Assembly (NCBI GenBank): GCA_002633005.1
Contig: NMRA01000492.1
Location: 70,083 to 134,082 of the forward strand
Direction of reading: 5' to 3'
DNA from: Phoronis australis
Taxonomy: Eukaryota; Phoronida; Phoronidae
DNA length: 64,000 nucleotides
Part shown: one piece after another, positions 32,582 to 44,523 of the stretch
Numbering within the stretch: position 1 is the stretch's first letter
How the letters are laid out: every line of letters starts with the position of its first letter
Notes under the pieces: model-generated
Database searches by the model: none
What the model saw: the letters and a program-made list of their open reading frames with translations, nothing else
What the model was told of the DNA's origin: nothing
Made by a program: the position numbers and the translations under genes

Positions 32582-32990
32582 TTACCAGCTACTTTTTTGG
32601 TAATTTCGATCTGGGGCAGCCACCTGAAATCGCACCCGGTTTCTCAGATTGCAGGCGACAGGGGTTGAAAGCAAATGACAGCCACCATTTTGCATCAAAA
32701 ATAGGTCACGGCTAAAAAAAGCTTGGCTTTTATCATTCAAAAACACAAGTGGATCAGTTTCCTGGGATTTGTTTTCATCAAATTCCTCGAACAACCAGCC
32801 AAACCGGACATACTCCATGTACATAAATTCTAGGACTAGAAAATACCCCGTGGCTGCTGCAGCCAAACTGTTCAGTACTACCATACGGGAGAATGAGTGA
32901 TGGGGTTCATGCCGTCAGGGTACTGGCTGAGAGATCGTGAGTTCAAACTTGAAGTCCTATTGTCACCAAGAGCCTTACCCAATACATTCA
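32582..32990. repeat. probable repeat with tRNA-like B-box, no gene
   Basis: A 100-codon minus-strand open frame (32884-32582) has no recognised domain. Next to it, GATCGTGAGTTCAAAC near 32934 is B-box-like with a weak A-box-like stretch before it, suggesting a SINE-type fragment. Confidence 0.3.
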
Positions 32991-33282
32991 TTGATCTTTA
33001 TACCCAAATTTAGTGAAGATGTAGTGCCATTATGAAAAACCAACAAATGAAAACACCGCGGTCGCTCACTTCGGACGCTGCTCTTACTGTGTATCACGTT
33101 TACGAATGAATGGAAATCAGTTCCGTGTTAAACAGTACACACCATGGATTTTTGCACATTTTGAATTACCGGTGGCCACAAACTAAATGTATGACGTAAA
33201 ATTTAGCTAAACCCATGTTTATTTTGTGTAATTAGCTCGAAATTGGGATTTTTCTTTCAATTTTGCCAATTTTCACATTTCC

Positions 33283-33965
33283 CGCCATGTGACGTCATGG
33301 GTTGAACACAAGAGAGCAGTGACTAGCATTGAACAATGGCGGAAAGCAGGGAATTTGAAAGCGACGACGATTATGAGCAAAAAATTGAAAGAATACTATG
33401 AAGAAACGTACGGGAATGGTGGCCAGGATGAGCAAATGGGGTTGCACGAAAGCGAGAATAAGTTTAATGTGCTTCCGGCAGCGTACTTTTCTACTTTGAG
33501 CCTTACGAACTGGATCCTCCCGCGAGAGAAGCGGCCTCGGGCTCGGCGAGTCAACCCAGTCATCCAACAGACGATCCTGAACTAAGAGCTGATGTTTCTG
33601 AATGATAAATATTGTACTTCATTGAACCAGGCCTTCATCGTAACGTCTCTTGTGACTGGGGTCGAAACACGAGTCCTCAAAGTGGGCAGAACACAGAGTG
33701 GCCACGGACCGAATCGCTTGGTCCACGATGACGTCCCACTCTCTCGTTCGGCACACGAAGCGATGCCACTACTGCACACTTTGGTATCCTTCGGAACACC
33801 GAGACGTTCTCCGCCTGGCTACTGTTGCTGCAGCCTCCGGAAACACATTGATCCCTCTACGAACCTTCTCGATGCTAAATGTATATTGCTATCTCTTCAC
33901 TCTATACACTTTGTCTCTGATCCGAGCAGTATGGCGAACGACTTGGGTTCAACCCATGACGTTGT
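33283..33965 (+). pseudogene. inverted-end transposon-gene fragment
   Basis: ACGTCATGGGTTGAAC (33291-33306) recurs inverted near 33940-33957. Inside, ATGGCGGAAAGCAGGGAA starts MAESREFESDDDYEQKI, then a stop, and a later shifted frame reads FYFEPYELDPP. These acidic N-terminal pieces recall multicopy invertebrate transposon-type proteins (from memory, low certainty). Long frames here contradict one another, so the locus is broken. Confidence 0.35.
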
Positions 33966-34773
33966 ACATAATTATTATTTTTTTCAATTTTTGCGTGTTT
34001 CTTTATGAGTTGTGCACTAAAGGCACTGAAATCTAGTAAGATATAATAATAAAATTTATTTTAAGGTACTAGAGTCATGTTGTGTACACTTTAAGGGCCT
34101 TTGAAGTGAGTAGTAACTAAGGGTAAGAGTTTGTACAGTTCCATCCACTGTGAAACATTTTCTAAGAAATAAAATTAACTTGTCTAGTATCCTCCAAACA
34201 CGGAAAGTCGTGCCACCAGAGCTACCAGGAAGTAACACAACACTAGAGTCCTTGACGAACGTTAAGTGGAGATGTCTGGGTCACGGTTCTTCACACAGAA
34301 GTGGTAGCACGTGCCAGATGGGTACAGGGTACCATGAAACAGCAATAACAATAAAATACCAGATGGGCCCGTACGTTGCTTGCGAGAATAAGATGGAAAC
34401 ATGGTAACAGATTGGTATCGGCCGATAGCATACAAGATGTGTTCGGGTAAAACGGCAAATATAACTTAAAGTACATGTACCAGATGGGTACACTAACTGC
34501 CAAATGAGCGACAACAGCATCGAGAACGCAGGTTCCGAACAGACTGAGAGCCGGAGCAGACCGTGCCAGAACGTTGTAACGTTAGATTGCCCGGCAGTTG
34601 CGGGCACCTTGAGTGAGCAGTGACGACGCAATGTGGGGGTATATACCCCAGGTATGTTTGAACAATGGTGGTGTGCCTCGCTTATGACCGCATGGACAGT
34701 GTTATAGGCCCCCTACAGGGTTGTTCGTGAACGAGCAGCCCTGTCCGCCGCCACAGCATAGGTTATTTCTTTT

Positions 34774-35823
34774 AAAAGATTTGTCACAGATTTCACTCAT
34801 GAGGGCACCTGATAACCGAGTCATCTTTTAATACCTTCAACAGATTAAGTAATGAAGTTTGATAGTACAGATTATGTATTCTCAAATACACTGCATTACT
34901 GGTAGTTAACGGGATTCATATTACGGAGTTAAATCTCTGACCGCTTTGTTGGAGTCTCTTTGGGAAACATCATTTTTACTATGCAGGACCAAAAAATAAC
35001 GATCCAAAATCAGAGCATCTTCCCTTTGTATTACACTAAAAAAGAACCGGGACTCTTTACACTCATCTATACATCAATAGTCGCCAGAAATATATTATAC
35101 CATGCTAGGACCAAACCATGTGCCATCAAAATAAAAATTTAACCGTGCCAGGACCACGAGCTGATTCAGGACCACGTGATCATCTAGGGACACATGACCC
35201 CTCAAAGTGATGACGTCAGTGCCACTTACGCAAGGGCTTAGTGTTGATCAATGTATTGCCAATAAATACGAACCTCTCTACGCATTGTTTTGAAGGGTCG
35301 ATGAGTGACTACAGAAGTCGCCAGAAGAGCGATACTCAGATGTTTGCCATCTGACTCGGCCATCTTGCTTCAAATGAATGACGGCATTATTTTCCGCTGT
35401 CGTAATCACGTTTTCCTTATATGCAAATTTTCTTCGGCAACATCCTTTTTTCTTCTGCGGGGATGACATTGATGTGTTTATTTTTGTGGTATGTTAATTT
35501 TTGTGCATCACAATTTCTTGATGTGAGTGACGTTATTTGTTATTTTGTATATGGAGTAATTTCCGGAATGAATGAGCGAGAATTAAAAATTCATGTTTTG
35601 TGCATTGTTTCAGCAAAATAAGTGTTTGGATATTTCCGTTTTGGCTTTCCATAAGTTTTTGGGCTTAATAAGGAAATACAATATGAGGAAAGATGTGTAT
35701 TGTATTCTTAAGTGGATTTTTGATACGTTTCCTTTTCGATTTGCCTTCTAATCAGTTGGACGTTTGCCTGAGGTCGAAATGTAGACGTGAGGAAAGCCTT
35801 TAAAGGAGAAGACACCGGAAACG
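34774..35823 (+). promoter_or_regulatory. 5' flank of collagen gene 2 with an insertion
   Basis: Homologous to 19911-20255 on both sides of an insertion of roughly 34975-35665. The insertion contains several AGGACCA/GGACCAC motifs (34983-35190). The conserved part close to the gene (AAGGAAATACA, GGACGTTTGCCTGAGGTCGAA) is the best candidate for a retained core promoter. Confidence 0.5.
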
Positions 35824-36027
35824 ATGCAACTATTCACGATGGTAAGCGTGACAACACATGTTGCTGTTATCGCCATCCTTGCGACTGTCTCGGCGGTGCT
35901 GGCTGTGACATTGCCGGACTCCGATGTCCACAAGTCATTACGTGAGGTGCAAGACTTGTTGCATCGTTTGAACAATAGATTTGAGGATCTAGAGAAGCGA
36001 GTTGCAGGATTGGAAACACAACCCGCG
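35824..36027 (+). CDS. collagen gene 2 exon 1
   Basis: 68 codons from MQLFTMVSVT; donor GCG|GTAAGT. Nearly the same as gene 1 exon 1, with GLETQPA at the end. Confidence 0.87.
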
Positions 36028-37085
36028 GTAAGTTTGACACCGTCTTTAGCGTTGATTCGTCACTTCACTATACGCCTTATACCAGTAATTTCAGACTTGA
36101 ATACCACTTAGTCTCAGTATTTCATTTCTGCAATTTATGAAAGCCGCTATATAAACTCTGTGGTATGGATATGTTAAACGACTTTCTTCACTGGAGTGGT
36201 TGCTCTGCCAAAGCAAGGTCACCGTGTTCTTATCCTATTTGCTGGGATTGAAATTAGTTGCAGTTCTGTTGTTCCATCCACTGCAAGGTCATAGGCCAAT
36301 CTATTGCATACTAAAACAATATCATACATACAAACATGCATACATACATAACGTACATACAACCATTATTAAGTGGACAACAGGTCGGTGTAAATAGATC
36401 AAGAGACTTTAATAATAGTTGCAACACCCCATCACCTCAGAGCGGTTTTAGAAAGTCATACATACATACATACATACATACATACATACATACATACATA
36501 CATACATACATACATACATACAGTACTTGCATACATGCAAAATTGATAAAACACACGACACTTTTCGTTATTAACACTCTTTATTCCGTTCCGTTCGTAT
36601 GCTCGGAATTAAACTCTACACTTAACGGAACACTGGTGAAGCAACTGACCAAGAGACGTGATTAAAAGACACACGATATTTCGAAGCATACTTGTTTTGA
36701 ATTCAAGTGGAAATAAAATGACGCAGTAATACCACCACAGAGCATAAGCTGGAGACATACACGGTGGGACACGGTAGGTGTGAAATACTGCAAAGAATGA
36801 CAAATGAAGGGGGTAACAGGAAAGTCGCGCAAACAAGTGTAACGTGCGGCGCGACCCTGTTTGCTGCTCATTCAAAACAGGTGACGTGCGTTCAGTAACG
36901 CTACGTCCTACGCGAGGACCTTACTAAACTCTAGCCAAAGTCACGTGCTGTCATTTTGAATACGCGGCAATACATCACGTAATCTCGCGAAGTCTTGCTT
37001 TTCAGCGAGGTCTTAGCCTTTACTAAATGGGAGGCAGGCTTCCGAAGTACAGCCACATGTATACATACATACACACGTACATACA

Positions 37086-37118
<33 letters not shown>

Positions 37119-40100
37119 GCATTCGTACATGGATATTCACATGCATACATACATATATTTCGGTAGCAGTCCTTCATTGACATAATCTTCCCTGAGGCCC
37201 CACTCTGGGTATAGACACATATTTCCAAATGTATACACGATATACATTCATGTATACACGATATACATTCATGTATACACGCATACACGTACTTGTATGC
37301 ACAGATATTCATGTCACTGAAAGTCTCTTCAAAGCTTTCTCCCGGCTCGCGCTTGATGCACACTACGCAAACTTGAAAAGTTCTATTTTAATAGAAGGGT
37401 CACTGTGCTTTATTAGTCGTTGAACTTCAAATTTGTTGGGTGTTGTCAGGACCAGGGGAGAGAAAAACACAACAAAGTGAAACTCATCGTCGACAAATTT
37501 GCGACTAAGTTTACAAAGTCGGTATTTTCTATCAATATATGAATGCTTGCCACTTTCAATATATAACCTATGCCTAGCATATCCACCAATAAACACATGG
37601 GAAAAGATAACGCAACATAAGATTCAATGCCTAAGTCCATTTTTACAGAGGCGTGTCTTTACAGTTTAGGACTGTTTTCTATACTTGGGAGCCATTCCCG
37701 AACACAGTTCTCATTAATCCTTTAATTGTTTAAAAGCATCAATAAATACTCTTGACAACACACACCTTGTTAAAACCAGATTATGCTAAGTCCACACGTG
37801 TATAACAAAATTTTATTTGAAGCAGCCCACGTTTTCCTACCTGCCTCATCCAGTTGAAATAGCTGATTTTCGAAACAGCCGCGCCATTCTGAAATTCACT
37901 TTGCATTGGTTTAGCGCCATCTACGGCTGGGATTCCCTTGGCGGCACCATGAGATCCGGCGGCTGAAAATAGCCGTCGTGACATAAAAACTTAATGAACC
38001 TAGTCAGCAGTAATTAAGAATCGTCGATTCTTCCCAAGTCTAGATATCTTTACTAATATGAATAAGAAAGGACGGATTGTAATTTGTAAAACTTTGAGTG
38101 ACTTAAATCAAATCAAAGTGATTTTCTTTAAACAGCGCGAGTTTCTTGCCTCTGATCGTTGAGTTTGAACACGGAGGCCTATTTATTTTTTATCGCTACA
38201 TTATGTCGCCGCTCAGCGTCGCGTTCCTGTACGTTTTAGCAAGAACCAGACGTACAGTCTCTGCTAAAACAATACTTGCAAATGCCTGATACTGAGAAAA
38301 TGACTATTATTCATAGAAATGATGTGTAATTGTATACTAAGGAGTGGAAGATTTTTCAGAAAACAAAGGGTGATAAACAAATGATGAATCAAATGTCAAC
38401 TGGTCGGACCAAACGTGACGTCGGAAGTGACATTCGTAAGTTTTATGAACAAATTTATTATTTAACTCACAAAAGGTGATTAAGTGGACTTAGGTAACTT
38501 GTTATGCAAAATTGCACAGTGATGTTTTCATGTGGAAAACGAATGTGCTGTTTGTTTTTCGTTTATTTGAAAGAAGGAAAATAGCTCATTGACGCAGCTG
38601 TTTAGTGACCCTGCATTCAACATTGTGCAAGGAACCTTGGATGTAGTGATGAGTTCTACACACGTTGTGTTTTACTGAGCAGTTTTGAAGATGCAAGTAT
38701 CAAAATAACCAGATATGAAATATTTTTGTTTTCCTTCAGCTATCCTCATTCCTCGGAAATGGTTGTTTTATTTTTCAGGGTCGCGCGCGCTCGTAAGTGT
38801 TCCAAGTCATTGTGCAGTCTTATCAAATGAAAGTATTCATTGGCCCCTTATGTCTGTTTCTCGCCTCCATAAACAGTTCTTCCAAACCCTCTTTCTCACT
38901 GGTTTCAATTCTTTATTCGAAATCAATCTCTATTCAGCCGCCTCAGGACTACCGTCGCCGTTGCGACCCTCAACATGTAAAGAGGGTAGGCCTGGTCGAG
39001 ACGGTAGGGACGGGCGTGACGGTCAGGATGGGCCTATGGGACCCCCAGGCAGGGACGGTCTAGCGATCGAGGAACTTGAAAAAATGTTTCAAAGGGTTTT
39101 AGGCCACAAAAGCAATGGTAAGATTTATGCATTGATTAGTAATAATGATGATAATATTAAAAATAATGTGAGAACCGACACACTGTATACACAAAGTGAA
39201 ACAGTAGCCCGCTATTACTTTGTACTGTCAGGTGGCTCGCGACTTCTATAAGGGCAAACTAGGTAGTACTGTGATGCTATTTTGAGGGTTCAGCTACTTT
39301 TTGCTTGACAATTCCGCCCTATTTGTTCATCATGTGTGCGGAGATTTTGGGAATGTTGTTTCGGCAAAACCATTGAATTAAACAAATAAATGTAGGCTCC
39401 AGTGCCCGGATGCATGAAACAGTGCCCGGATGCATGAAACAGTGCCAAACAGGGACTTAACTAAGTTCCCTAAATCTTTTTCGTGTTTGTTGCGTTCTTT
39501 ATGCACAGATGTAATATTTTTCTGTCATTTTGGTTATATTATTAGTCAAAGAAGAGCTCATGTTAAAAGATAAAATAAAAGAAAAATACTACATCTGTGC
39601 CTAAAGAACGATTTACGAAACTTAGTTGAGTCCGTATGTGGGACTGTCTCGTGAAACCTGGCACAGGTTTCATTAAATAATGCAATATGTCGATATCGTT
39701 ATTACACTCGATGGTTTAGTGAACCTCTGAAAAGTACCCTAAGTCTACTTGAACAAATTTAGTTTCGAGCTTAAAGTCGAATCTAGAACGTTTGTATCCC
39801 GAGAAGAACCCTCAATGAAGAATTGAATCTTTGGGAGATACATTTAGTTTAGATCTCCCCCTTACTAAATCATAAATATAAACGTATGGACTTTCAAAAT
39901 AATATAAATTCTTGGAATAAGAGAACTCTAACTCGTCTAGGCAAAATAGATGCCGTGGAATCGTTTATGCAGTCTAAACTAGTACCTTTTTTCATTTCGT
40001 TGCCTTCTCCACCCAAGGAAACTATTCATAGGCTTGAAATGCTCTTTCATAATTTTAGCTGGGGTGGTAAAAATTATGGCACCCGAATTAATTGGGCTTT

Positions 40101-43100
40101 TTACCGTTGTAATCAGTCTATATCCACATTACCTCGTATATCGTCGATCTCACCTCGCCGAAAGGTGTCGTGTTAATCTGTGAGGAATGTGTGTATACTA
40201 CGCAGTTGAGTGCGTGCCGCTATGGTGTGGCGAGGACTCTTCAATGGCAAGACTTCTGTCTTGGTGATTGTAAGATGACTCATTTTGAAATGCTACTTTC
40301 TTAAATCACTGAATTCCTCATGGCTTCGTAAAGCTGTTTCGTCAGCTAGTGACGACCTGTGGAAAAACACTCTTTCTCGTTGCATTCCCTTAAATACCCA
40401 CTATAATCTTTTGCAGTTTGGTTACTACCTTTTTTATGAAATCTGGACAAAAGTATATTTAGTTTTTCATAGAAATTACAATTTAGTGATGTTATTAAAC
40501 TTCTCAGAACTTTCTCCGGTGGTATGAGAATATAGCATACTACCCATATTTCCATTTTTGCAGGCAATAGACACTTGTATTATGGAAAGTGACATAAAAT
40601 AATACGACTTTTTCGACTCACAGGGGACCTGGTGACGTATGGTCAATACTGTAGACCACACGGCCTTTCTCCACCCTCTACAGAATGGGAGACAGCTTCT
40701 TTAACTGACGAGTGGTGGCGGAAGGCTATTAACTCAACAAATGATTTAAAATTAAAGTGGTTTTAATAAATTCGTTTGTTACCTCATGATTTCGATGAGT
40801 GACGTGGCCGATGCAACTAAGTCAAACCCGCCAAACGTTATAAAGTGGTGTACAGTCGCGTATAGCTCGTACAGGAAAGGGTCAGTCACACTTCACATTC
40901 TATTTTTATTCATCTGTGCATGGTTGTATGACACAGTCCTTACAGGGTCTCAGCTACGTTTTCTAATTTTGCAGCGCATGTGTGGTCTTGGTGCAAGCAC
41001 TGAATCTCCCACTCCATGTCAAGCTTTAGCTTTGCTTCGCGTCGAGCTCAAAGTCTACGTTGAATTTTTAACATTGTTGAAAATAAGTACGGTCCTCTGC
41101 GTGCAACACCCCTAATTTTAGAATTTAGTCCTTGATTCTCTTTATTGGAAATTGTCACAGATAAAGCAGCAGTTCATAATCAAGATAAGGTGAATGGAAA
41201 TGTAACATTTGTGAGTAAACAAAATCTAAACATGCGTTGAAAGTTTAGGGAACATGTTTAGTCATAATCTGGACTGTTTTGTGCGATCGTGGTCCGACTT
41301 ATCAAGATTCTATGTTAGGTCTTACTAAGACGGTCGTAACTTCGATTTTAATTTTCATAGTCCGTTAACGTGCCTCCTGAAGGTGATCGTAAAGTCTGAA
41401 AATTATCAATTAAACGTCAGCTACAAGGTTTCAGTTTTATAACTCATGTGCTGCAAATTTCTAGTGTTTAAGGTCGACAGAAAGTAAAATACTGAGATAT
41501 CGCAAATTGTGTTGAACATCGTGTTGACAACAAATCAGTCATCCACTGTCAGTGACCACCAAACTTTGCTCGAGATTTCGTCACAAAAATGAATTAATCC
41601 TATTGGCTAGCTTCGAATACACATTTAAATTTCACGCAACCTAATTGCTCAGTTTCGGTAAACAGCCTAGAGTAAAGTTTGGTATTATCAGGCCCAGGGG
41701 AACGTTTTATCAAAGATCCGTGGTTCGGTCGTAGCTAACTCGGTGGTAGCGGTCTCGTTTATTGCAAACGCGACACTTTGAAAGACAGCATCGTTCGTGT
41801 AATAAAGAAAACTTCTTTTCGAAGACAGGATCAGTTGACAAATCTGTATTTAAAGCAACACTAAATTTTTGAATTGTTTAAGTCAGCATGTATTGAGCAA
41901 CTGCAAAATAAAAGGAACTATTAGTTTCGTTCTCTGTTTTCATTTGCAGAACAAACAACTCCGGCCCAAGAACTTACCCGTCGAAGCGACACTGGCGCCG
42001 TCTATGTGAGGTGGGGCAGAACACAATGTCCGTCTCATTCACAGCTCATTTATGATGGTGAGTCGCGTAAAATGTTTCAGAACGACGAGTAACTGTTGCC
42101 GCAGAAATTCCACTAATTCAAATGTCACGACTCACATTGAGATGGTGTCACATTGGAGTTGAAAATCCCTCACTGTATCCAGCTACCTTGTAATGACATA
42201 TACAGAAAACACAGTGGCTGAAACGTTGCCTTAGCAACAGGAGGGATGACCTTGTAAAGACAGTAATTGCTCGGCAATATCCATGTCTGATCTCACTTGC
42301 AGTAAAATGTGGTTATTACTGAAAGGAAGCTGAAATCGCATTTTAAACGGTTGATTTTTGCTATTGTGTCTATTCGTGTCCAGTCAGAACTTCCTCTGTT
42401 GGACATCATGTCCAGCAACACATCAGATACTGGTTATTAACGACGAATTGAAATTTAGATCCATTAATGGAAAATAGCATTTTTGGTATTATTCTTGGTC
42501 CTGAGACTACTTTGAACGGAGTTGTGAAACAACAAGGTCCATTATGCGTTTATTAGTTTATTACAAATCGCCAATTCTTGCCGACAGACATTTGTTGAAA
42601 TCGAGGCCAATAAGGTTTCCAAGTCAAACACGCTTAAAATACTCTGCCATTCTTCGAGTCGATTTAAGCAAAGCCAGCAAAGAGTTAGACTACAATTGAA
42701 GGGTTGCAGGTTCGATTTCGCGCTGGGACTCATTTCAGAAAATCGCTTTTCTCTCGGATTATGTCCTCTTAAGAGCCACTATAAGAAAAATTGAGACAAA
42801 ATGAAAAAACTGGGAACATGTAATGTCACGAAAATTTTCTTAATACGAGCTCTTCATGTGGATGTTGGAAAATTATTTGTCATTTACTCGTTGTTTATAA
42901 AATGAAATCTGACCTTTTTCCTTTACCTTCCACTTTTGCGAGGTCGATAAACTTTCATAACTTCTTGGAGCCAGTAAACTTGACTAATTTTAACTAGCTT
43001 GGAAAACTTTCAATCTCTTTTTCAATGTTTTGAAGCTCTTCTTTGACTCTCATTTCTTATGGCGAATATTTGATTTTTTCACACTTTACCAATCTGGGAC

Positions 43101-44393
43101 TAATTAAGTCAGGTGATCATGTCTAAAATTTAGCAAAAACAAAGTACATCCATACCAAAACAACTATATCTAACTATCACTGACATGGTCAACTTTTATT
43201 GAGATCTTAAAAACGTTGCAACAGTTTTCTAAAATATCACTTCATTTTAGTTTTGCGTGCATTTCTCATGAAAGTCACATAAGTCCCATTTCTGATAGCC
43301 CCTCATGCAAAAGTGGAACATTTTAAAAACAATTCCCAGCATCGTTTTGAAGAGCAATGCATAAAGATGGTATCTCAAAATTATCATATGAATCCGATAG
43401 GCCACTTTTTGAGATACATTATAATGTTCCGAGGTTAGCCAAGTTTGGACCCTTTGAGGGTCCTGCGTAACCTTAATTTTCCTGTATTTTCTTGGTGATC
43501 TTATGAATTCTATATTTGGACACAACTAACTGAAGATAACAAAAATCCCACCTAAGCTAACACATCCGAAATTTGCGGGGTTTCAGCTTTCCAAGAAAAT
43601 GCGATATTTAACAAAAACCATCGTGGTTACTCACTACTTTATCCAATATAAAAATTTTCTATTCATCAAAAAATCTCTGTGTTTTGTCATGTTTACTTTT
43701 CGGTTTGAATTTCTCGAGAATGGACTTTTAAAAAGCGACTGTAAATATAGTTCAGTTTCAGTTTCACAAATTAAACTTCATTTCAGAAGCTATACGCTCA
43801 CCATTCTACCTTTTGTTTTTCAATTTACTTTCTGATACATTCTAAAATAATTCCCAGCTGCGATCATTGTAGTAATCTTTACTGACCTCCTTCCCGCAGG
43901 TTTTGTAGCAGGATCGTACTTTACACACAAAGGCGGCGGCAGTGAAAAACTGTGCCTACCAAAAGATCCCCAGTTTGAACAAACGCGACGTGGATTCCAA
44001 TCAGGGGGGCATATCTACGGCGCCGAATTCGAAGTACGCGGCTTCAACCCGTTCTCCACAGCTAACACAAGAGGGAACTCTGTGCAGGATGCCAACGCGG
44101 TTTGCGCTGTTTGTCTCGCAATTTCACGTCCAAGTCACGTGATGATACCTGCCTATAAAACTTGTCCGACAGGTTGGACAAAAGAATATAGCGGTTATTT
44201 AATGTCTAGCCACATGGCACATTTCAAGTCGTCATACGACTGCGTGGATATCGCTCCCGAAGCCAGTGACTCCGGTGTTCGAAATCAAAACGGCGCATTG
44301 TTCTACATCGTAGAGTCAGTGTGCGGAGGGTCACTACCGTGTCCACCTTACGCCAGTGGAGCTGAACTAACTTGTGTTGTTTGCACCAAGTAA
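35824..44393 (+). CDS. short-chain collagen C4-like protein, gene 2 (5 exons, 353 aa)
   Basis: Tandem paralogue of the gene at 20256, same strand and exon phases. Join 35824-36027, 38360-38435, 38938-39117, 41950-42057, 43900-44393. Layout: hydrophobic N-terminus, coiled coil (35-62), RTKR at 84-87, Gly-X-Y from 110 (eight triplets, then G134-L-A) with three GRD units, helix LAIEELEKMFQRVL, and the C-terminal domain with the same ten cysteines, ending CVVCTK. Differences cluster in exon 2, in the first third of exon 4 (EQTTPAQELTRRS versus GQKIPVISGQN) and in a few exon 5 sites (SHMAHFK versus SHYTHVK). The frame is intact in both genes, so both look functional. As in gene 1, secretion is likely and a type II anchor with furin release is possible. 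Confidence 0.88.
36457..36522 (+). repeat. CATA microsatellite in intron 1
   Basis: About 16 perfect CATA units. Open frames of His-Thr-Tyr-Ile here are only the repeat read as codons. Confidence 0.95.
36890..37031 (+). repeat. GTTCAGTAACG element, copy 2, in intron 1
   Basis: Same interior as 28158-28281 (AATCTCGCGAAGTCTTGC, AGCGAGGTCTTAG). The right terminus is degraded to ACTAAATGG. Confidence 0.55.
37060..37290 (+). repeat. CATA microsatellite and 22-bp tandem units
   Basis: A CATA array (37060-37115) is followed near 37230-37280 by repeated ATGTATACACGATATACATTC units (about 22 bases, two to three copies). Confidence 0.85.
37843..37915 (+). repeat. short repeat shared with 45115-45185
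   Basis: TACCTGCCTCATCC...AACAGCCGCGCCATTCTGAAATTCAC matches CAACAGCTGCGCCATGTTGAAATTCAC downstream of gene 2. Near members of the GTTCAGTAACG family in both places. Confidence 0.45.
38360..38435 (+). CDS. collagen gene 2 exon 2
   Basis: 76 bases, phase 0 to 1, acceptor GATTTTTCAG. One codon shorter than in gene 1; keeps STGRTKRDVGSD. Confidence 0.8.
38938..39117 (+). CDS. collagen gene 2 exon 3 (Gly-X-Y)
   Basis: 180 bases, phase 1 to 1, donor AATG|GTAAGA. GRPGRDGRDGRDGQDGPMGP, then PGRDG; Gly follows the eighth triplet, where gene 1 has Ala. Confidence 0.85.
39401..39665 (+). repeat. foldback element with long imperfect arms
   Basis: Starts with a perfect 20-bp duplication (39401-39440). 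CGTTCTTTATGCACAGATGT (about 39493) pairs with the inverted ACATCTGTGCCTAAAGAACG (39591-39610). The outer arms CTTAACTAAGT...AAACAGTGCC and GTGAAACCTGGCAC continue the match. Related GTATGAAACAGTCCT/GACTCAAC ends occur near 24637 and 40925. Confidence 0.6.
39880..40767 (+). pseudogene. CR1/L2-like LINE ORF2 fragment in intron 3 of gene 2
   Basis: NSWNKRTLTRLGKIDAVESF, LVPFFISLPSPPKETIHRL and FHNFSWGGKNYGTRINW match the conserved W-x-x-R-x-L-T-x-x-G-K and F-x-W-G/N-G-K blocks just after the reverse transcriptase. Shifted pieces follow (SLNSSWLRKAV, EIWTKVYLVFHRN, NDLKLKWF). It stops where the remnant in gene 1 intron 4 is best preserved. Dead. Confidence 0.7.
41950..42057 (+). CDS. collagen gene 2 exon 4
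   Basis: 108 bases, phase 1 to 1, acceptor CATTTGCAG, donor GATG|GTGAGT. From the SDTGAVYVRWGRT block on it nearly equals gene 1; the first 12 codons do not. Confidence 0.85.
42655..42740 (+). repeat. tRNA-like B-box fragment in intron 4
   Basis: GGGTTGCAGGTTCGATTTC is close to a tRNA T-arm/B-box and a weak A-box-like stretch precedes it. No cloverleaf by eye. SINE fragment is the best guess. Confidence 0.3.
43900..44393 (+). CDS. collagen gene 2 exon 5 (C-terminal domain)
   Basis: 494 bases, terminal, acceptor CTTCCCGCAG, TAA stop at 44391. Same cysteine pattern as gene 1, with one inserted glycine (CGGSLPC versus CGSLPC). Confidence 0.9.
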
Positions 44394-44517
44394 TCCCACA
44401 CCGATGGTATTGACACATTCAGTGCGAGACTGTATTACATTATTCTAAGACATTGAAAGTATTGCTAGTTATCGTAACACACTGGTGTTAATTTGTTTAG
44501 TCGATCCTGAAACGGGC

Positions 44518-44523
44518 AATAAA
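44518..44523 (+). terminator. polyadenylation signal AATAAA, collagen gene 2
   Basis: 125 bases after the stop, in the conserved CGATCCTG...GGCAATAAAC context. Confidence 0.7.

Noticed and set aside
32582-32884. 100-codon minus-strand frame as a gene
   Set aside because: No domain, no splice-site support, and SINE-like sequence adjoins it.
36457-36522. CRISPR-like array
   Set aside because: Four-base period without spacers; simple microsatellite in an animal genome.
36336-37363. His-Thr-Tyr-Ile and Met-Tyr-Val-Cys repeat open frames
   Set aside because: Translation of CATA arrays on either strand.
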